DNA from: Rufibacter immobilis
Lineage (GTDB): Bacteria > Bacteroidota > Bacteroidia > Cytophagales > Hymenobacteraceae
DNA length: 64,000 nucleotides
Reading direction: 5' to 3'
Assembly (NCBI RefSeq): GCF_003721565.1
Contig: NZ_RJJE01000009.1
Coordinates: forward strand, 434,001-498,000
The first letter of the stretch is position 1, and every line of letters starts with the position of its first letter. This document shows, piece after piece, positions 26,437-36,038 of this stretch. A program made the translations under genes and the position numbers. The notes beneath the pieces are model-generated. The model was not told the origin of the DNA. It did no database searches and saw only the letters and a program-made list of their open reading frames with translations.

Positions 26437-28653
26437 TTATTGCGCTTGTTTTCTGGCTTGGTAAGCGGCCACGCCGGCATCCAGGAACTGAATAAATTTC
26501 TGCACGTCTTTCTCATACGCCACCGGGGTCACCAAGGAGTTCTCGTTTTCGTCCATGAGCACATAGTAGGGTTGGGCGTTCACGTTGAACTTGGTGATCT
26601 GGTAATCGGCGTATTTCTTACCCAAGGTGGTTTTCTGCTTTTGGTCGTAGGTGCTGGTGTACCATTCGCTCTGCGGAAGTTCGGTTTTGTCATCTACGTA
26701 GAGGGCGGCAATCACGAAATTTTCCTTCAGGCGCTTCAGCACCTCTGGGTGGGACCATACGTTGGCTTCCATCTCGCGGCAGTTCACGCAGCCGTGCCCG
26801 GTAAAGTCAATGAAAATGGGTTTGCCCTGCTCCTTGGCGCAACGCTTGGCCTGCTCCAGGTCAAAGTACCCTTGCAGCCCGTGGGGCAGGTGCAGGAACT
26901 CACTGTATTTTGGGGTGTCACAAAGGGTGTTGGGGGCAGATGCCACGGCACCTCTGCTGGCCGTTAAATCAAAATCATGGGTAGACTGCGGCGGCAGGTA
27001 ACCGGCCATGGCCTTGAGGGGCGCACCAAACATGCCTGGTATCAGGTACACCACAAATGAAAACGTGGCAACCGCCAGAAGCAAACGGGGCACGCTCAGG
27101 TACGGCAGGTCTGAGTCATGGGAGAATTTGAGCTTCCCCAGCAGGTACACGCCCATCAGCCCGAAGATCACGATCCACAGGGCCAGGTAAATCTCCCGGT
27201 CCAGCAAACGCCAGTGGTACACTTGGTCGGCCACGCTCAGGAACTTGAGGGCCAGCGCTAGTTCAATAAACCCCAGACACACCTTCACCGAGTTCAGCCA
27301 GCCTCCGGATTTAGGCAAACTGCTGAGCCAGTTGGGGAAAATGGCGAACAAAGTGAACGGCAGCGCGAAGGCCAGGGAATAGGCGAACATCCCGGCAATG
27401 GGTTTCAACGTCTCCCCGCCCGCCGACATCACCAGCAGCGATCCTACAATGGGACCGGTACAGGAAAAGGACACCAGCGCCAGGGTAAGAGCCATGAAGA
27501 AAACGCCGTAATAGCCGCCTTTGTCTGCCTGTGCATCGGCTTTGTTCACCAGCCAGTGCGGCAGCGTGATCTCAAACATGCCCAGAAAAGACATGGCGAA
27601 CAGCAGAAAAATAAAGAAGAAGAAAAGGTTAGGCGCCCAGTGCGTACTCAAGAAGTTGGCGGCCTCCGGACCAAATACCTTCGCAAAAATAGTCCCGATC
27701 AGCGTGTAAATAGCAATGATGGACAAACCATACACCAAGGCCTTGAAGATGCCCTGAGCCCTACTGGCGCTGCCGCCGGTGAAAAAGGTCACCGTCATAG
27801 GCACCATGGGAAACACGCAGGGGGTCAGGAGCGCCACCACTCCAGAAAGGAAAGCGCCCAGCATAAATTCCCAGAGGGTTTCGGTAGGTACGCCCGCCGC
27901 TAGGCCGGCAGTAGCAGGAGCCACGGTGGCCGTATTAGACGCCGTGGTCAGAGAAGAGTCTCCGGCAGCCAAACCGGCGGCGGCAGAAGAATCATCCGCG
28001 GCCTTGGCTGTGCTTAAGGCAGTATCTGCGGCGGTTCCCGTTAAACCCGTGGCGGCCTGCGTGGTGCCCAACATAGGGGCCACGGCGCCGGTGGTAGCCG
28101 AAGGTGCGTCATTGGCACTGCCGCCGGTGGTACCCGTGGCAGGCATAGGTGTGGCGGCAGGGACACCCCCTCCCGGCACTACCTTGATTTGGTTGAACTG
28201 GAAATCGTCTTCACCAGGGATGCATTGCCCGTTAATCTCAGAACACACCTGATACTCATAGCTTCCTTTGATCACCAGCGTGGGCTGCAACACTTTCACG
28301 CGCTGCCTGAACTGAGCGGTTTTAGTGAAATAGGTGTACTCCCCGCCCCACATCTCATCATACTTCTTCTTGGGGTTTACGGGTTTTATTTTGCCTACCA
28401 GCGCGTAAGAAGGGTGCTTCTGGAAGGTGAAGGTGGTGACAATGGGCCCCAGATCAGGGTCAAAGTCTGAGGAATACAAATACCACTCTGGGATAATCTT
28501 CGCGTTAAAGATGAGGTCCACCTCTTCGCCCACTTTCACCTCGGTGGAGGAGACGTCGTAGCTCCAGGAGGCGGGTTTCAGTACCTGCGCCTGCCCCACG
28601 GTTCCTAGCAGCAAGAGGGGCAGCAGCAGTATCCAAAGGCGTTTTATTGCCAT
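26437..28653 (-). CDS. Thiol:disulfide interchange protein of the DsbD/CcdA type
   Basis: Using the ATG that yields a normal signal peptide (MAIKRLWILLLPLLLLGTVG), the protein has 738 residues; codons further upstream are not needed. The order is: a periplasmic N-terminal domain to about residue 170, which includes cysteines in VCSEINGQCIPGED; an Ala/Thr/Gly-rich linker of about 110 residues; a CcdA-like membrane region (LTPCVFPMVP, CTGPIVGSLL); and a C-terminal thioredoxin domain with FTGHGCVNCREME near residue 620. It carries electrons from cytosolic thioredoxin to periplasmic thiol proteins such as the redoxin at 2123. It is monocistronic, with a palindrome downstream. Confidence 0.9.
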   Translation of the reverse strand: MAIKRLWILLLPLLLLGTVGQAQVLKPASWSYDVSSTEVKVGEEVDLIFNAKIIPEWYLYSSDFDPDLGPIVTTFTFQKHPSYALVGKIKPVNPKKKYDEMWGGEYTYFTKTAQFRQRVKVLQPTLVIKGSYEYQVCSEINGQCIPGEDDFQFNQIKVVPGGGVPAATPMPATGTTGGSANDAPSATTGAVAPMLGTTQAATGLTGTAADTALSTAKAADDSSAAAGLAAGDSSLTTASNTATVAPATAGLAAGVPTETLWEFMLGAFLSGVVALLTPCVFPMVPMTVTFFTGGSASRAQGIFKALVYGLSIIAIYTLIGTIFAKVFGPEAANFLSTHWAPNLFFFFIFLLFAMSFLGMFEITLPHWLVNKADAQADKGGYYGVFFMALTLALVSFSCTGPIVGSLLVMSAGGETLKPIAGMFAYSLAFALPFTLFAIFPNWLSSLPKSGGWLNSVKVCLGFIELALALKFLSVADQVYHWRLLDREIYLALWIVIFGLMGVYLLGKLKFSHDSDLPYLSVPRLLLAVATFSFVVYLIPGMFGAPLKAMAGYLPPQSTHDFDLTASRGAVASAPNTLCDTPKYSEFLHLPHGLQGYFDLEQAKRCAKEQGKPIFIDFTGHGCVNCREMEANVWSHPEVLKRLKENFVIAALYVDDKTELPQSEWYTSTYDQKQKTTLGKKYADYQITKFNVNAQPYYVLMDENENSLVTPVAYEKDVQKFIQFLDAGVAAYQARKQAQ

Positions 28654-28804
28654 GTTTGTCTTAAATTTTTGTCTGTAATAAAGGGGCAAATTACTACAAA
28701 TACCCCACATAGCAGCATAGTTACGAGCAAAGCCCCAGACGCAGATTGCGCTTTGGGCATTTACTTTCTACGGCCATCTTCGTAGACCAAACGCACCTGA
28801 ACTG

Positions 28805-28834
28805 TTTGATAGTGCCAATAAACCACTAAATTTG
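28805..28834 (+). promoter_or_regulatory. Promoter of the CNNM-type gene
   Basis: TTTG (28805-28808), an 18-base spacer and TAAATTTG (28827-28834) form the best -33/-7 match in the window. It is 41 bases before the ATG. Confidence 0.65.
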
Positions 28835-28875
28835 ACTCTAACTGGTCTCTTGTACCTAGAGAGCTGGTATACCCT

Positions 28876-30186
28876 ATGATCCTAAATATCTTATTTACCA
28901 TTCTACTGGTAGCACTTAATGGTTTCTTCGTAGCCGCTGAATTTGCGCTTGTCAAAGTAAGGGCCTCCCAGATTGAGCTCCGGGCGCAGGCCGGAAACCA
29001 ACTGGCCAAAGTGGCCCACCACATGATTGGGCACCTGGACGCTTACCTTTCGGCCACCCAGTTGGGCATTACCCTGGCTTCTCTGGGCCTGGGTTGGATT
29101 GGCGAAGGCGTGGTCTCTGAAATCATCATTGAAATCATGCACGCCATGAACGTGGCCGCCGATCCGGAGCTGGCCCATCAGATTGCGTTGCCCATCTCGT
29201 TTGCCGTGATCACGGTGCTGCACATTGTATTTGGGGAGCTGGCACCTAAGTCCCTGGCCATTCAGCGCCCCGAGTCTACCACCCTGGCAGTGGCCATTCC
29301 GCTTAGAATTGTTTATTACGTGCTGTTGCCGTTCATCTGGATTTTGAACGGTTTCTCCAACTTCATCTTAAAGCGCGTAGGCATCACGCCCATGCACGGC
29401 TCTGAGGTGCACACCGCCGAGGAGCTCCGCCTTCTGTTTGAGCAGAGCGCCGAGAGCGGCGAGATTGGCGGCAGCCAGCAGGAGCTTATTGAGAACGTGT
29501 TTGAGTTCAATGAGCGCATGGTCAAGCAGATCATGGTGCCCCGCACCAAATTGGTGGCCCTGGACCTGGAGTCTACCGAGCAGGAAATTTTTGACGTGGT
29601 TTTCAACGAAGGCTACACCCGCATGCCCGTTTACCGCGACTCCATTGACAACATTGTGGGCATCCTGTACGTGAAGGACCTCTTGGTGGTGCTGCGCGCC
29701 GGCGAGCAGGTGAACCTGGAGAAGCTCATGCGCCAAGCCTACTTTGTGCCGGAGACCAAGAAGATCAGCCGCCTGCTCAAAGATTTCCAGCGCAACCGCA
29801 TGCACATTGCCGTAGTGTCAGATGAATTTGGCGGCACCTCGGGTATTGTCACCATTGAAGACATCATTGAGGAACTGGTAGGCGAAATCCAGGACGAGTA
29901 CGATGAGGAAGTACCGCTCATTGAGAAAACCGGTGATTTTGAGTACAAGGTAAACACCTCCGTCTCCGTTCAGGATGCCAACGACGACCTGCCTTATCCG
30001 CTCCCCGAGGGCGAGGACTATGAAACAGTGGGCGGGTACCTCAACATGATTTACGGCCGCATTCCGGAGATAGGCGAAACCGTAGTGCACGGCGTCTATG
30101 AGTTCCGGATTCTGGAGAAAACCGAACGGAATGTAGAATCGGTGTTGTTGACGGTAACGGAAGACAAACGCGACGACATCTTGTAG
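28876..30186 (+). CDS. Hemolysin/CNNM/CorC-type transport protein (DUF21-CBS-CorC_HlyC)
   Basis: The 436-residue inner-membrane protein has a DUF21 membrane domain (residues 1-190, with helices at the start and EFALVKVRASQIE), two CBS domains (about 205-330, starting after MVKQIMVPRTKLVALD) and a C-terminal CorC_HlyC domain (about 345-430). Relatives (CNNM, CorC/YfjD/YtfL) move Mg, Na or other cations, and the CBS pair binds ATP-Mg. The haemolysin name is historical. The strong promoter and the palindrome at 30216 mark it as a single transcription unit. Confidence 0.92.
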   Translation: MILNILFTILLVALNGFFVAAEFALVKVRASQIELRAQAGNQLAKVAHHMIGHLDAYLSATQLGITLASLGLGWIGEGVVSEIIIEIMHAMNVAADPELAHQIALPISFAVITVLHIVFGELAPKSLAIQRPESTTLAVAIPLRIVYYVLLPFIWILNGFSNFILKRVGITPMHGSEVHTAEELRLLFEQSAESGEIGGSQQELIENVFEFNERMVKQIMVPRTKLVALDLESTEQEIFDVVFNEGYTRMPVYRDSIDNIVGILYVKDLLVVLRAGEQVNLEKLMRQAYFVPETKKISRLLKDFQRNRMHIAVVSDEFGGTSGIVTIEDIIEELVGEIQDEYDEEVPLIEKTGDFEYKVNTSVSVQDANDDLPYPLPEGEDYETVGGYLNMIYGRIPEIGETVVHGVYEFRILEKTERNVESVLLTVTEDKRDDIL

Positions 30187-30215
30187 TACACCTCATTTTA
30201 GATTAGGAAATCTTT

Positions 30216-30259
30216 AAGCGTTTAAGGGCTGTTTTTGGAAAAACAGCCCCTAAACGCTT
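30216..30259. repeat. 3'-end palindrome after the CNNM-type gene
   Basis: AAGCGTTTAAGGGCTGTTTT, a short centre, then CAGCCCCTAAACGCTT, with one mismatch. It is 30 bases after the stop. Confidence 0.8.
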
Positions 30260-30382
30260 TTATTGTTTTATATGGGTCTTGATCTCAGCCGGAGGCCTTG
30301 TTGTGCACGCATTCCGCTAATGCTATTGGAATGCTGGCTTGTCTAGGCTTTATAAGCTTTGTTGTTCCATAGTTTCCGCTAT

Positions 30383-30490
30383 GCGCTCACGGCCGCGGGG
30401 CCTCGTCTTCCCCTCTCGCAAGCCCTTGCGGCCAAGCCAATGCAGTTGGCCTTTATTTTCTGCTATCCTTTGGCCACTAGCGAGGCGCTC
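30383..30490. repeat. Dispersed intergenic repeat, copy 2
   Basis: This is the reverse-oriented copy of the element at 7000-7106, with the blocks 30383-30434 and 30471-30490 conserved. Its middle part (30435-30470) is not shared. Confidence 0.75.
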
Positions 30491-31022
30491 GATGGGAAGA
30501 CTGGAAGAGTTGCGGCTAGCAAAGGCTGTTACAGCTTGAGGCAAAACATGGCGTGAGTCTCCGGCTAGCAGAGATAATAGGGGAAGGGAAAGATTAGCCA
30601 CATGATTAAGTGCGTTTAGAGGCTCTTTTTCCAGAATCGGACGTAAAGCAATGAAAGCGGCTTTTACTTTTTTTCAGCCTTTTTTGAGCTTCTTCTTCTA
30701 TGACTTCTTCCTTTCAGCAGGTTTGGGGCGTGTTTTAACACATCCCATTATTTTACTATAGCCCTTTCTGTAACGCACGGGTAAACTTTTCACCAAGATT
30801 CAATTCATCAATTAGTTAACAACCACCTTCAGCCAAAATCTCAATACTACAATTCAAGCAAAATCCTACTCATCATCCTCTTAAAAGACAGAGAAAAGAT
30901 GAACAGGTACTCTTTCTGCTGCTCTACAGAATTACTTGTGGCATAACCTTCAAGGGCTTTTTCCCGTTTCCTGTCATTAAAAAGTAAAAAAACTATATAG
31001 GAATTTATCAGCATCTTCTTCT

Positions 31023-31736
31023 ATGACTGTTCCTCCTTCCCATACTCAGACTCCCATTGCCCTGGTAAGTGGCGGAGCGTCTGGAATTGGGAAAGCTATC
31101 GCGGAGAAACTGGCCGCAGCAGGCATGAACGTCATTACAGCCGATGTGGCGGCTGGCCCAACAGGCACAAGAGTTGATCATGTCACCTGTGATGTCACCC
31201 AACCAGAGGACATTGACGCGCTCTATGCCCACGTGACCCAGACCTACGGTCACCCAGATGTACTGGTATGCTGCGCCGGGCAAGGCATTCATGAGAAACT
31301 TACGGAGGGCGATCCCGCCAAATGGCAGAAGGTGCTGGACCTGAACATCATGGGTACGCTGCGGCTCATCAGGGCCTTTACGCCCGGTATGCTGGAGAAA
31401 GGAGCCTGCGATGTGGTCATCATGAGTTCCGTTTCGGCGGGACAGGCATACCCGTACGGTGGCATTTACGCGGCCAGCAAGAGCGCCCTCAACATCATTG
31501 CCGAGACGCTCCGGCAGGAGACGCTGCCCAAACTGCGGGTCACCACCATCGCCCCGGGTGTCACGGATACCTCCTTCTTTGAAAACACCATTTCTGGATA
31601 TAACACTGTTGAATCTATCGGGTATGGCGCGTTGAGCCCTGCGGAGGTAGCCGAGACCGTGCTGTTTGCGTTGCAGCAACCCCGGCACGTCTCGCTGAAC
31701 TACCTCACCCTTCGGCCCACGCCACAACCTTTTTAA
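31023..31736 (+). CDS. Short-chain dehydrogenase/reductase (classical SDR)
   Basis: The protein of 237 residues has the nucleotide-binding turn SGGASGIGKA near residue 17, the CCAGQG position of the NNAG motif (a deviation), Ser in IMSSVSAG and the catalytic YAASK in GGIYAASKSAL. It oxidises or reduces an alcohol/ketone with NAD(P). It is the first gene of the carbohydrate region, 21 bases before the epimerase gene and in the same direction, so a sugar or sugar-derived substrate is likely (inference). No signal peptide is present. Confidence 0.88.
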   Translation: MTVPPSHTQTPIALVSGGASGIGKAIAEKLAAAGMNVITADVAAGPTGTRVDHVTCDVTQPEDIDALYAHVTQTYGHPDVLVCCAGQGIHEKLTEGDPAKWQKVLDLNIMGTLRLIRAFTPGMLEKGACDVVIMSSVSAGQAYPYGGIYAASKSALNIIAETLRQETLPKLRVTTIAPGVTDTSFFENTISGYNTVESIGYGALSPAEVAETVLFALQQPRHVSLNYLTLRPTPQPF

Positions 31737-31757
31737 CCCCCTAAAAAACACCCACGA

Positions 31758-32882
31758 ATGACGATGAAAAAGAAAGTATTGATTACGGGCGGTGCAGGCT
31801 TCATTGGCTCGCACCTGGCAGATGAACTGATCAACTTTGGGTATGAAGTTCGCGCGCTGGACAACCTTTCTGAGCAGGTGCACGGCAAAGACTGTGAGCG
31901 CCCCGAGTACCTGAATCCGGCCGTTGAACTACAAATTGGCGACGTGCGCGACAAAGCCGCCGTCATGAAAGCCCTGGACGGGGTAGATGCGGTGTTCCAC
32001 TTCGCGGCCATGGTGGGTGTGGGCCAGAGCATGTATGAAATCAAGGAGTACACAGACGTGAACAACATCGGCACCGCCGTTCTGTTGGAATGCCTCATTG
32101 AGAAACCCGTAAGCAAACTGGTGGTGGCCTCCAGCATGAGCATCTACGGTGAGGGCCTATATAAATCAGCTTCCGGCGAGACCGTCACTGCCGTTGAACG
32201 CGGCTTGGAGCAACTGAAAGCCGGCAACTGGGAGCTACAGGACGGCCAAGGCGGAACCTTGCAGCCCGTACCTACGCCAGAGTCTAAAATCCCGTCACTT
32301 TCGTCGGTGTACGCGCTGTCTAAGTATGACCAGGAGCGCCTTTGCCTCATGGTAGGCCGCGCTTATAACATCCCCACCGTAGCCATGCGTTTCTTCAACG
32401 TGTATGGTACGCGGCAGGCGCTTTCCAACCCGTACACGGGCGTGCTGGCCATCTTCGCGTCGCGCTTCCTCAACAACAATGCTCCTATGATTTTTGAGGA
32501 CGGAAACCAGCAGCGCGACTTCGTGCACGTGCGCGATGTGGCATTGGCCTGCCGTCTGGCCATGGAGAAAGAAGAAGCCAATGGGCAGGTCTTCAACGTG
32601 GGCAGCGGCAACAACTACACCATTAGAGAGATTGGCGAGCGTCTGGCCGAGGTAATGGGCAAGCAAGACTTGATGCCAGAGATTACGGGCAAGTACCGCG
32701 TAGGCGACATCCGGCACTGCTACGCCGACATCAGCCTGGCCAATAAAGTGCTCGGTTTCTACCCGCAGGTTGAGTTCAACAGCGGCTTAACCGAGCTGGC
32801 CGACTGGCTGGAGGGACAGATTGCGTACGACCGCGTGAATGAGGCCAGCGCCGAACTGGCGGCCAGAGGCTTAACCGTTTAA
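31758..32882 (+). CDS. NAD-dependent sugar-nucleotide epimerase/dehydratase (extended SDR)
   Basis: This 374-residue extended SDR has the Rossmann motif ITGGAGFIGSH at about residues 8-18, the FHFAAM motif, Ser in VVASSMSIYGEG and the catalytic Tyr-x3-Lys in VYALSKYDQ. Substrate-side motifs RFFNVYGTRQ and DGNQQRDFVHVRD are typical of sugar-nucleotide enzymes, closest in my memory to the dTDP-rhamnose 4-epimerase (WbiB-like) group. The substrate is therefore probably an NDP-hexose, but which one is open. It lies between the SDR and the hydrolase-epimerase fusion, all in one direction with short gaps. Confidence 0.9.
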   Translation: MTMKKKVLITGGAGFIGSHLADELINFGYEVRALDNLSEQVHGKDCERPEYLNPAVELQIGDVRDKAAVMKALDGVDAVFHFAAMVGVGQSMYEIKEYTDVNNIGTAVLLECLIEKPVSKLVVASSMSIYGEGLYKSASGETVTAVERGLEQLKAGNWELQDGQGGTLQPVPTPESKIPSLSSVYALSKYDQERLCLMVGRAYNIPTVAMRFFNVYGTRQALSNPYTGVLAIFASRFLNNNAPMIFEDGNQQRDFVHVRDVALACRLAMEKEEANGQVFNVGSGNNYTIREIGERLAEVMGKQDLMPEITGKYRVGDIRHCYADISLANKVLGFYPQVEFNSGLTELADWLEGQIAYDRVNEASAELAARGLTV

Positions 32883-32927
32883 CGCTGCGTTTCTGACCTG
32901 TTTTTCCCAAAAGAAGCTAAAAACGCT
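32882..32927. repeat. Degenerate 3'-end palindrome inside the operon
   Basis: AACGCTGCGTTTCTGACCTG, a T/A centre, then GAAGCTAAAAACGCT. It fills the whole gap between the epimerase stop and the ATG of the fusion gene. Confidence 0.5.
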
Positions 32928-34997
32928 ATGACTAAAATCGCTAAAACTCAACCTATACATACTCCCCTCGCCGCCCCTACCATCGGCTTGGTTGAATGGT
33001 TCCAGCCCAACGAGCACGCCCGCGTGGAGAAAGTGCTCGCGGAACTGAAGGAACTGGGCGTGACCGAGCTGCGAACCGGCATCTCCTGGGCTGACTATTA
33101 CACCCCCAGCGGCAAAGACTGGTACGCCTGGTTAATCCCCACCCTCGCCCAACAGGTGAAGGTGCTGCCATGTTTCCTGTACACGCCACCATCTCTAGGC
33201 GAGGTTGCCAAAACCTCTTCCCCACCCAGAGACCTAAAGGCCTTCGCCGATTTCCTGGACGTGATCATCACCGACCTGGGCCAGCACTTTGAGTGGGTAG
33301 AACTCTGGAACGAACCCAACAACAAAGTAGAATACGACTACACCCTGGACCATAGCTGGGACAAGTTTGCGGAGATGATTGGCGGCGCGGCCTACTGGGC
33401 GAAGCACCGTGGCAAGAAAACCGTGCTGGGCGGCATGAGCCCCATAGACCCTAACTGGCTGCAACTCATGTTTGATCGTGGCGTGATGCAATACATTGAT
33501 GCCGTGGGCATCCATGGCTTCCCCGATGTCTTCGATCAGATGTGGGAAGGCTGGGAAACCAACATCAGCCGCGTGCGCGAAGTCCTGGACCGCAACGGAA
33601 GCAAGGCCGAACTCTGGATTACCGAGGCTGGTTTCTCCACCTGGCAGCACGATGAATTCAAGCAACTGCAGGAGTTCCGGAACGTGTGCCAGACACCGGT
33701 AAATAAAGTATTCTGGTACAGCCTGCATGACCTTGATCTGGAGCGTTCTACCGTGGGCGGCTTTCACGTAGATGACCGCGAATATTACTTCGGGCTGAAG
33801 CAAACCGACGGCTCGCCTAAACTCCTGTACCGCCTCTGGGCCGAGAACGGATTGGAAGGCTTAAACAAATTCAACTTCATCCGCCGCAAAACGGATTTCT
33901 CCAACCAGGAGCGCTATTCCGTAGTAACCGGTGGAGCCGGGTTTGTGGGCACTAACCTGGCTAAGCGCCTCTTGGAGCAAGGCAAGCGTGTGCTCATTTT
34001 TGACAATCTCTCCCGCACCGGCGTAGAGCGCAACCTGCAATGGCTGCACGAAAACTACGGCGACAAGCTGGAAGTCTATGTAGGCGATATCCGTGATTTG
34101 CAGTCAGTGAAGCGGGTGATGAAGTATGCCAATGAGGTGTTCCATTTCGCGGCACAAGTTGCCGTGACCACTTCGCTCACGGGCCCTATCCAGGACTTTG
34201 AAATCAACGCCCGCGGCGTGGTGAACGTGCTAGAAGCCATCAGAGCCCAGGACAATCCGCCGCCACTGGTGTTCACTTCCACCAATAAGGTATATGGCGG
34301 CCTGGAAGATTTACAGTTTCTGCCAGACAAAACCCGGTATAACCCGTCAGATAAAAACATTCTGGCCAGCGGTATCTCTGAGGCCCGTCCGCTGGATTTT
34401 CACAGCCCCTACGGTTGCTCAAAAGGCGCCGCCGACCAATACGTGGTGGATTATGCCAGAACCTATGGCATTCCTGCCGTGGTGTTCAGAATGAGCTGCA
34501 TCTACGGTCCGCACCAGTACGGCAACGAAGACCAGGGTTGGGTAGCCCACTTCGCCATACGCGCCATTGAAAACAAACCCATCAGCATTTACGGCGACGG
34601 TAAACAGGTCCGCGACATCCTGTTCGTGGAAGATCTGGTAGATGCGTTCTTGCTGGCACAGGAGAACATGAAAGACCTGTCGGGGCAGGCGTTCAACATT
34701 GGCGGCGGCGTAAAAAACACCACCAGCCTATTAGAACTGTTAGACCTGATTGGCACCTACCGCGGCAAGAAAGTGAACCTGAGCTTCGGTGATTGGCGTC
34801 CCGGCGACCAGCACTACTATGTGTCTGACATCCGCAAGTTCCACGAGGCTACCGGTTGGTACCCTAAAAATAGTGTGCAGGAAGGCGTGGCCAAACTGTA
34901 CCAGTGGCTCTGCGAAACCAGAGGCATTGAAGTGTCTTTGCCCGCCCCCGTTGCCACCGCCGTTGAACAAGAAACCGATAACGTAGCCGTCGCTTAG
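32928..34997 (+). CDS. Fusion of a glycoside hydrolase domain with a CDP-tyvelose 2-epimerase-like SDR
   Basis: The 689-residue protein has two complete domains. Residues 18-310 are a (beta/alpha)8 glycoside hydrolase of the GH5/GH39 type: VELWNEPNN gives the acid/base Glu129, ITEAGFS the nucleophile Glu233, and IHGFPD and FWYSLHD are further barrel motifs. After a short linker, residues 330-670 form an extended SDR: VTGGAGFVGTN at 333-343, DNLSRTG, and SPYGCSKGAADQY with catalytic Tyr and Lys near 494/498. The stretch FRMSCIYGPHQYGNEDQGW (19 residues) is typical of CDP-tyvelose/paratose 2-epimerases. No signal peptide is present, so both act in the cytosol. The product may couple sugar release to epimerisation (inference). 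The reading frame is continuous, with no sign of a frameshift. Confidence 0.88.
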   Translation: MTKIAKTQPIHTPLAAPTIGLVEWFQPNEHARVEKVLAELKELGVTELRTGISWADYYTPSGKDWYAWLIPTLAQQVKVLPCFLYTPPSLGEVAKTSSPPRDLKAFADFLDVIITDLGQHFEWVELWNEPNNKVEYDYTLDHSWDKFAEMIGGAAYWAKHRGKKTVLGGMSPIDPNWLQLMFDRGVMQYIDAVGIHGFPDVFDQMWEGWETNISRVREVLDRNGSKAELWITEAGFSTWQHDEFKQLQEFRNVCQTPVNKVFWYSLHDLDLERSTVGGFHVDDREYYFGLKQTDGSPKLLYRLWAENGLEGLNKFNFIRRKTDFSNQERYSVVTGGAGFVGTNLAKRLLEQGKRVLIFDNLSRTGVERNLQWLHENYGDKLEVYVGDIRDLQSVKRVMKYANEVFHFAAQVAVTTSLTGPIQDFEINARGVVNVLEAIRAQDNPPPLVFTSTNKVYGGLEDLQFLPDKTRYNPSDKNILASGISEARPLDFHSPYGCSKGAADQYVVDYARTYGIPAVVFRMSCIYGPHQYGNEDQGWVAHFAIRAIENKPISIYGDGKQVRDILFVEDLVDAFLLAQENMKDLSGQAFNIGGGVKNTTSLLELLDLIGTYRGKKVNLSFGDWRPGDQHYYVSDIRKFHEATGWYPKNSVQEGVAKLYQWLCETRGIEVSLPAPVATAVEQETDNVAVA

Positions 34998-35001
34998 TTT
35001 T

Positions 35002-36006
35002 ATGCAGACTGATCTTTTCCAAGACACCCCAACCACCGCCGTCGCCACCTCCATGGCTGCGGCGGTGCTGACTGCGCCCAAGCAAGTTGAAATACAAGAA
35101 GTAGCCCTGCCCGAGCCTACCGCCACGCAAGTGCGCATTAAGCTGGAAGGCTGTGGCCTCTGCGCCTCCAACATTCCCGTGTGGGAAGGCCGTGACTGGT
35201 TCACTTACCCCATTTCCGCCGGAAACCCGGGCCACGAAGGCTGGGGAATCATTGATGCCGTGGGCGAAGAAGTGAAAGAGCTGAAAGTAGGTGACCGTGT
35301 GGCGGCTCTTTCTTACAACTCTTACGCCGCCTATGACGTGGCCGAGGCTACTTCTGTGGTAAAATTGCCAGCCTCCTTGGCAGGCAAACCGTTCCCAGGT
35401 GAACCTCTAGGCTGCGCGATGAACATCTTCAAACGTTCCGACATCAAAGCGGGCCAGACCGTGGCCATTTTGGGCATCGGGTTTCTGGGCGCTTTACTGG
35501 TTCAATTGGCCAAAGAGGCGGGCGCCAGGGTTATTGCCATTTCCCAGCGTCCGTTCTCTCTGGACATTGCCCAGCAATGCGGAGCCGATGAACTCATTCC
35601 TATGAATGACCACTACCAAATCATTGAGCAGGTGAAAGACCTCACCGGCGGCGTTTTCTGCGACCGCGCGATTGAGTGCACCGGCAAGGAATGGCCCCTG
35701 AACCTAGCAGGTGAATTGTGTAAAGAGCGCGGCAGATTGATCATTGCCGGTTTCCACCAAGACGGCATGCGCCAGGTAAACATCCAGCTCTGGAACTGGC
35801 GCGGCCTGGACGTCATCAACGCCCATGAGCGCGACCCGCAGATGTACCTTGACGGCATACAAGAAGCGGTGGAAGCCTTAGAAAGCGGCCGCCTGAAACC
35901 AGACCTACTCTACACCCACACCTTCCCGCTGGAAAACATGGAAGAGGCGTTTCAAGCCTTGACCAATAGACCTGACGGATTCATGAAGGCGTTGGTGACG
36001 ATGTAA
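35002..36006 (+). CDS. Medium-chain (zinc-type) alcohol/polyol dehydrogenase
   Basis: The protein of 334 residues starts 4 bases after the fusion gene's stop and is surely cotranscribed. The MDR catalytic zinc ligands appear as Cys in GCGLCASN and His-Glu in PGHEGWG. The NAD-binding turn is AILGIGFLGALLVQLA. The four-cysteine structural zinc loop of ordinary alcohol dehydrogenases is missing, which puts it with the shorter sorbitol/threonine-dehydrogenase-like or BchC-like members. It would oxidise a sugar or polyol hydroxyl in the cytosol. The actual substrate is unknown. Confidence 0.85.
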   Translation: MQTDLFQDTPTTAVATSMAAAVLTAPKQVEIQEVALPEPTATQVRIKLEGCGLCASNIPVWEGRDWFTYPISAGNPGHEGWGIIDAVGEEVKELKVGDRVAALSYNSYAAYDVAEATSVVKLPASLAGKPFPGEPLGCAMNIFKRSDIKAGQTVAILGIGFLGALLVQLAKEAGARVIAISQRPFSLDIAQQCGADELIPMNDHYQIIEQVKDLTGGVFCDRAIECTGKEWPLNLAGELCKERGRLIIAGFHQDGMRQVNIQLWNWRGLDVINAHERDPQMYLDGIQEAVEALESGRLKPDLLYTHTFPLENMEEAFQALTNRPDGFMKALVTM

Positions 36007-36038
36007 TTGTCACGTTTTGTAGAAATATACAAATTCCC

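Larger units (their letters stand above)
30187..31022. other. Large gene-free stretch before the carbohydrate cluster
   Basis: I see no gene in these 836 bases. The left part holds a palindrome (30216-30259) and the dispersed repeat copy (30383-30490), and a degenerate palindrome is near 30612-30650. From about 30650 to 31022 the sequence is AT-rich and may hold the promoter of the cluster, but no convincing TTTG/TAnnTTTG pair stands out. Confidence 0.6.

Noticed and set aside
31008-31883. A 291-residue minus-strand frame over the SDR and epimerase starts
   Set aside because: The plus strand carries the well-conserved SDR and epimerase; the minus frame resembles no protein.
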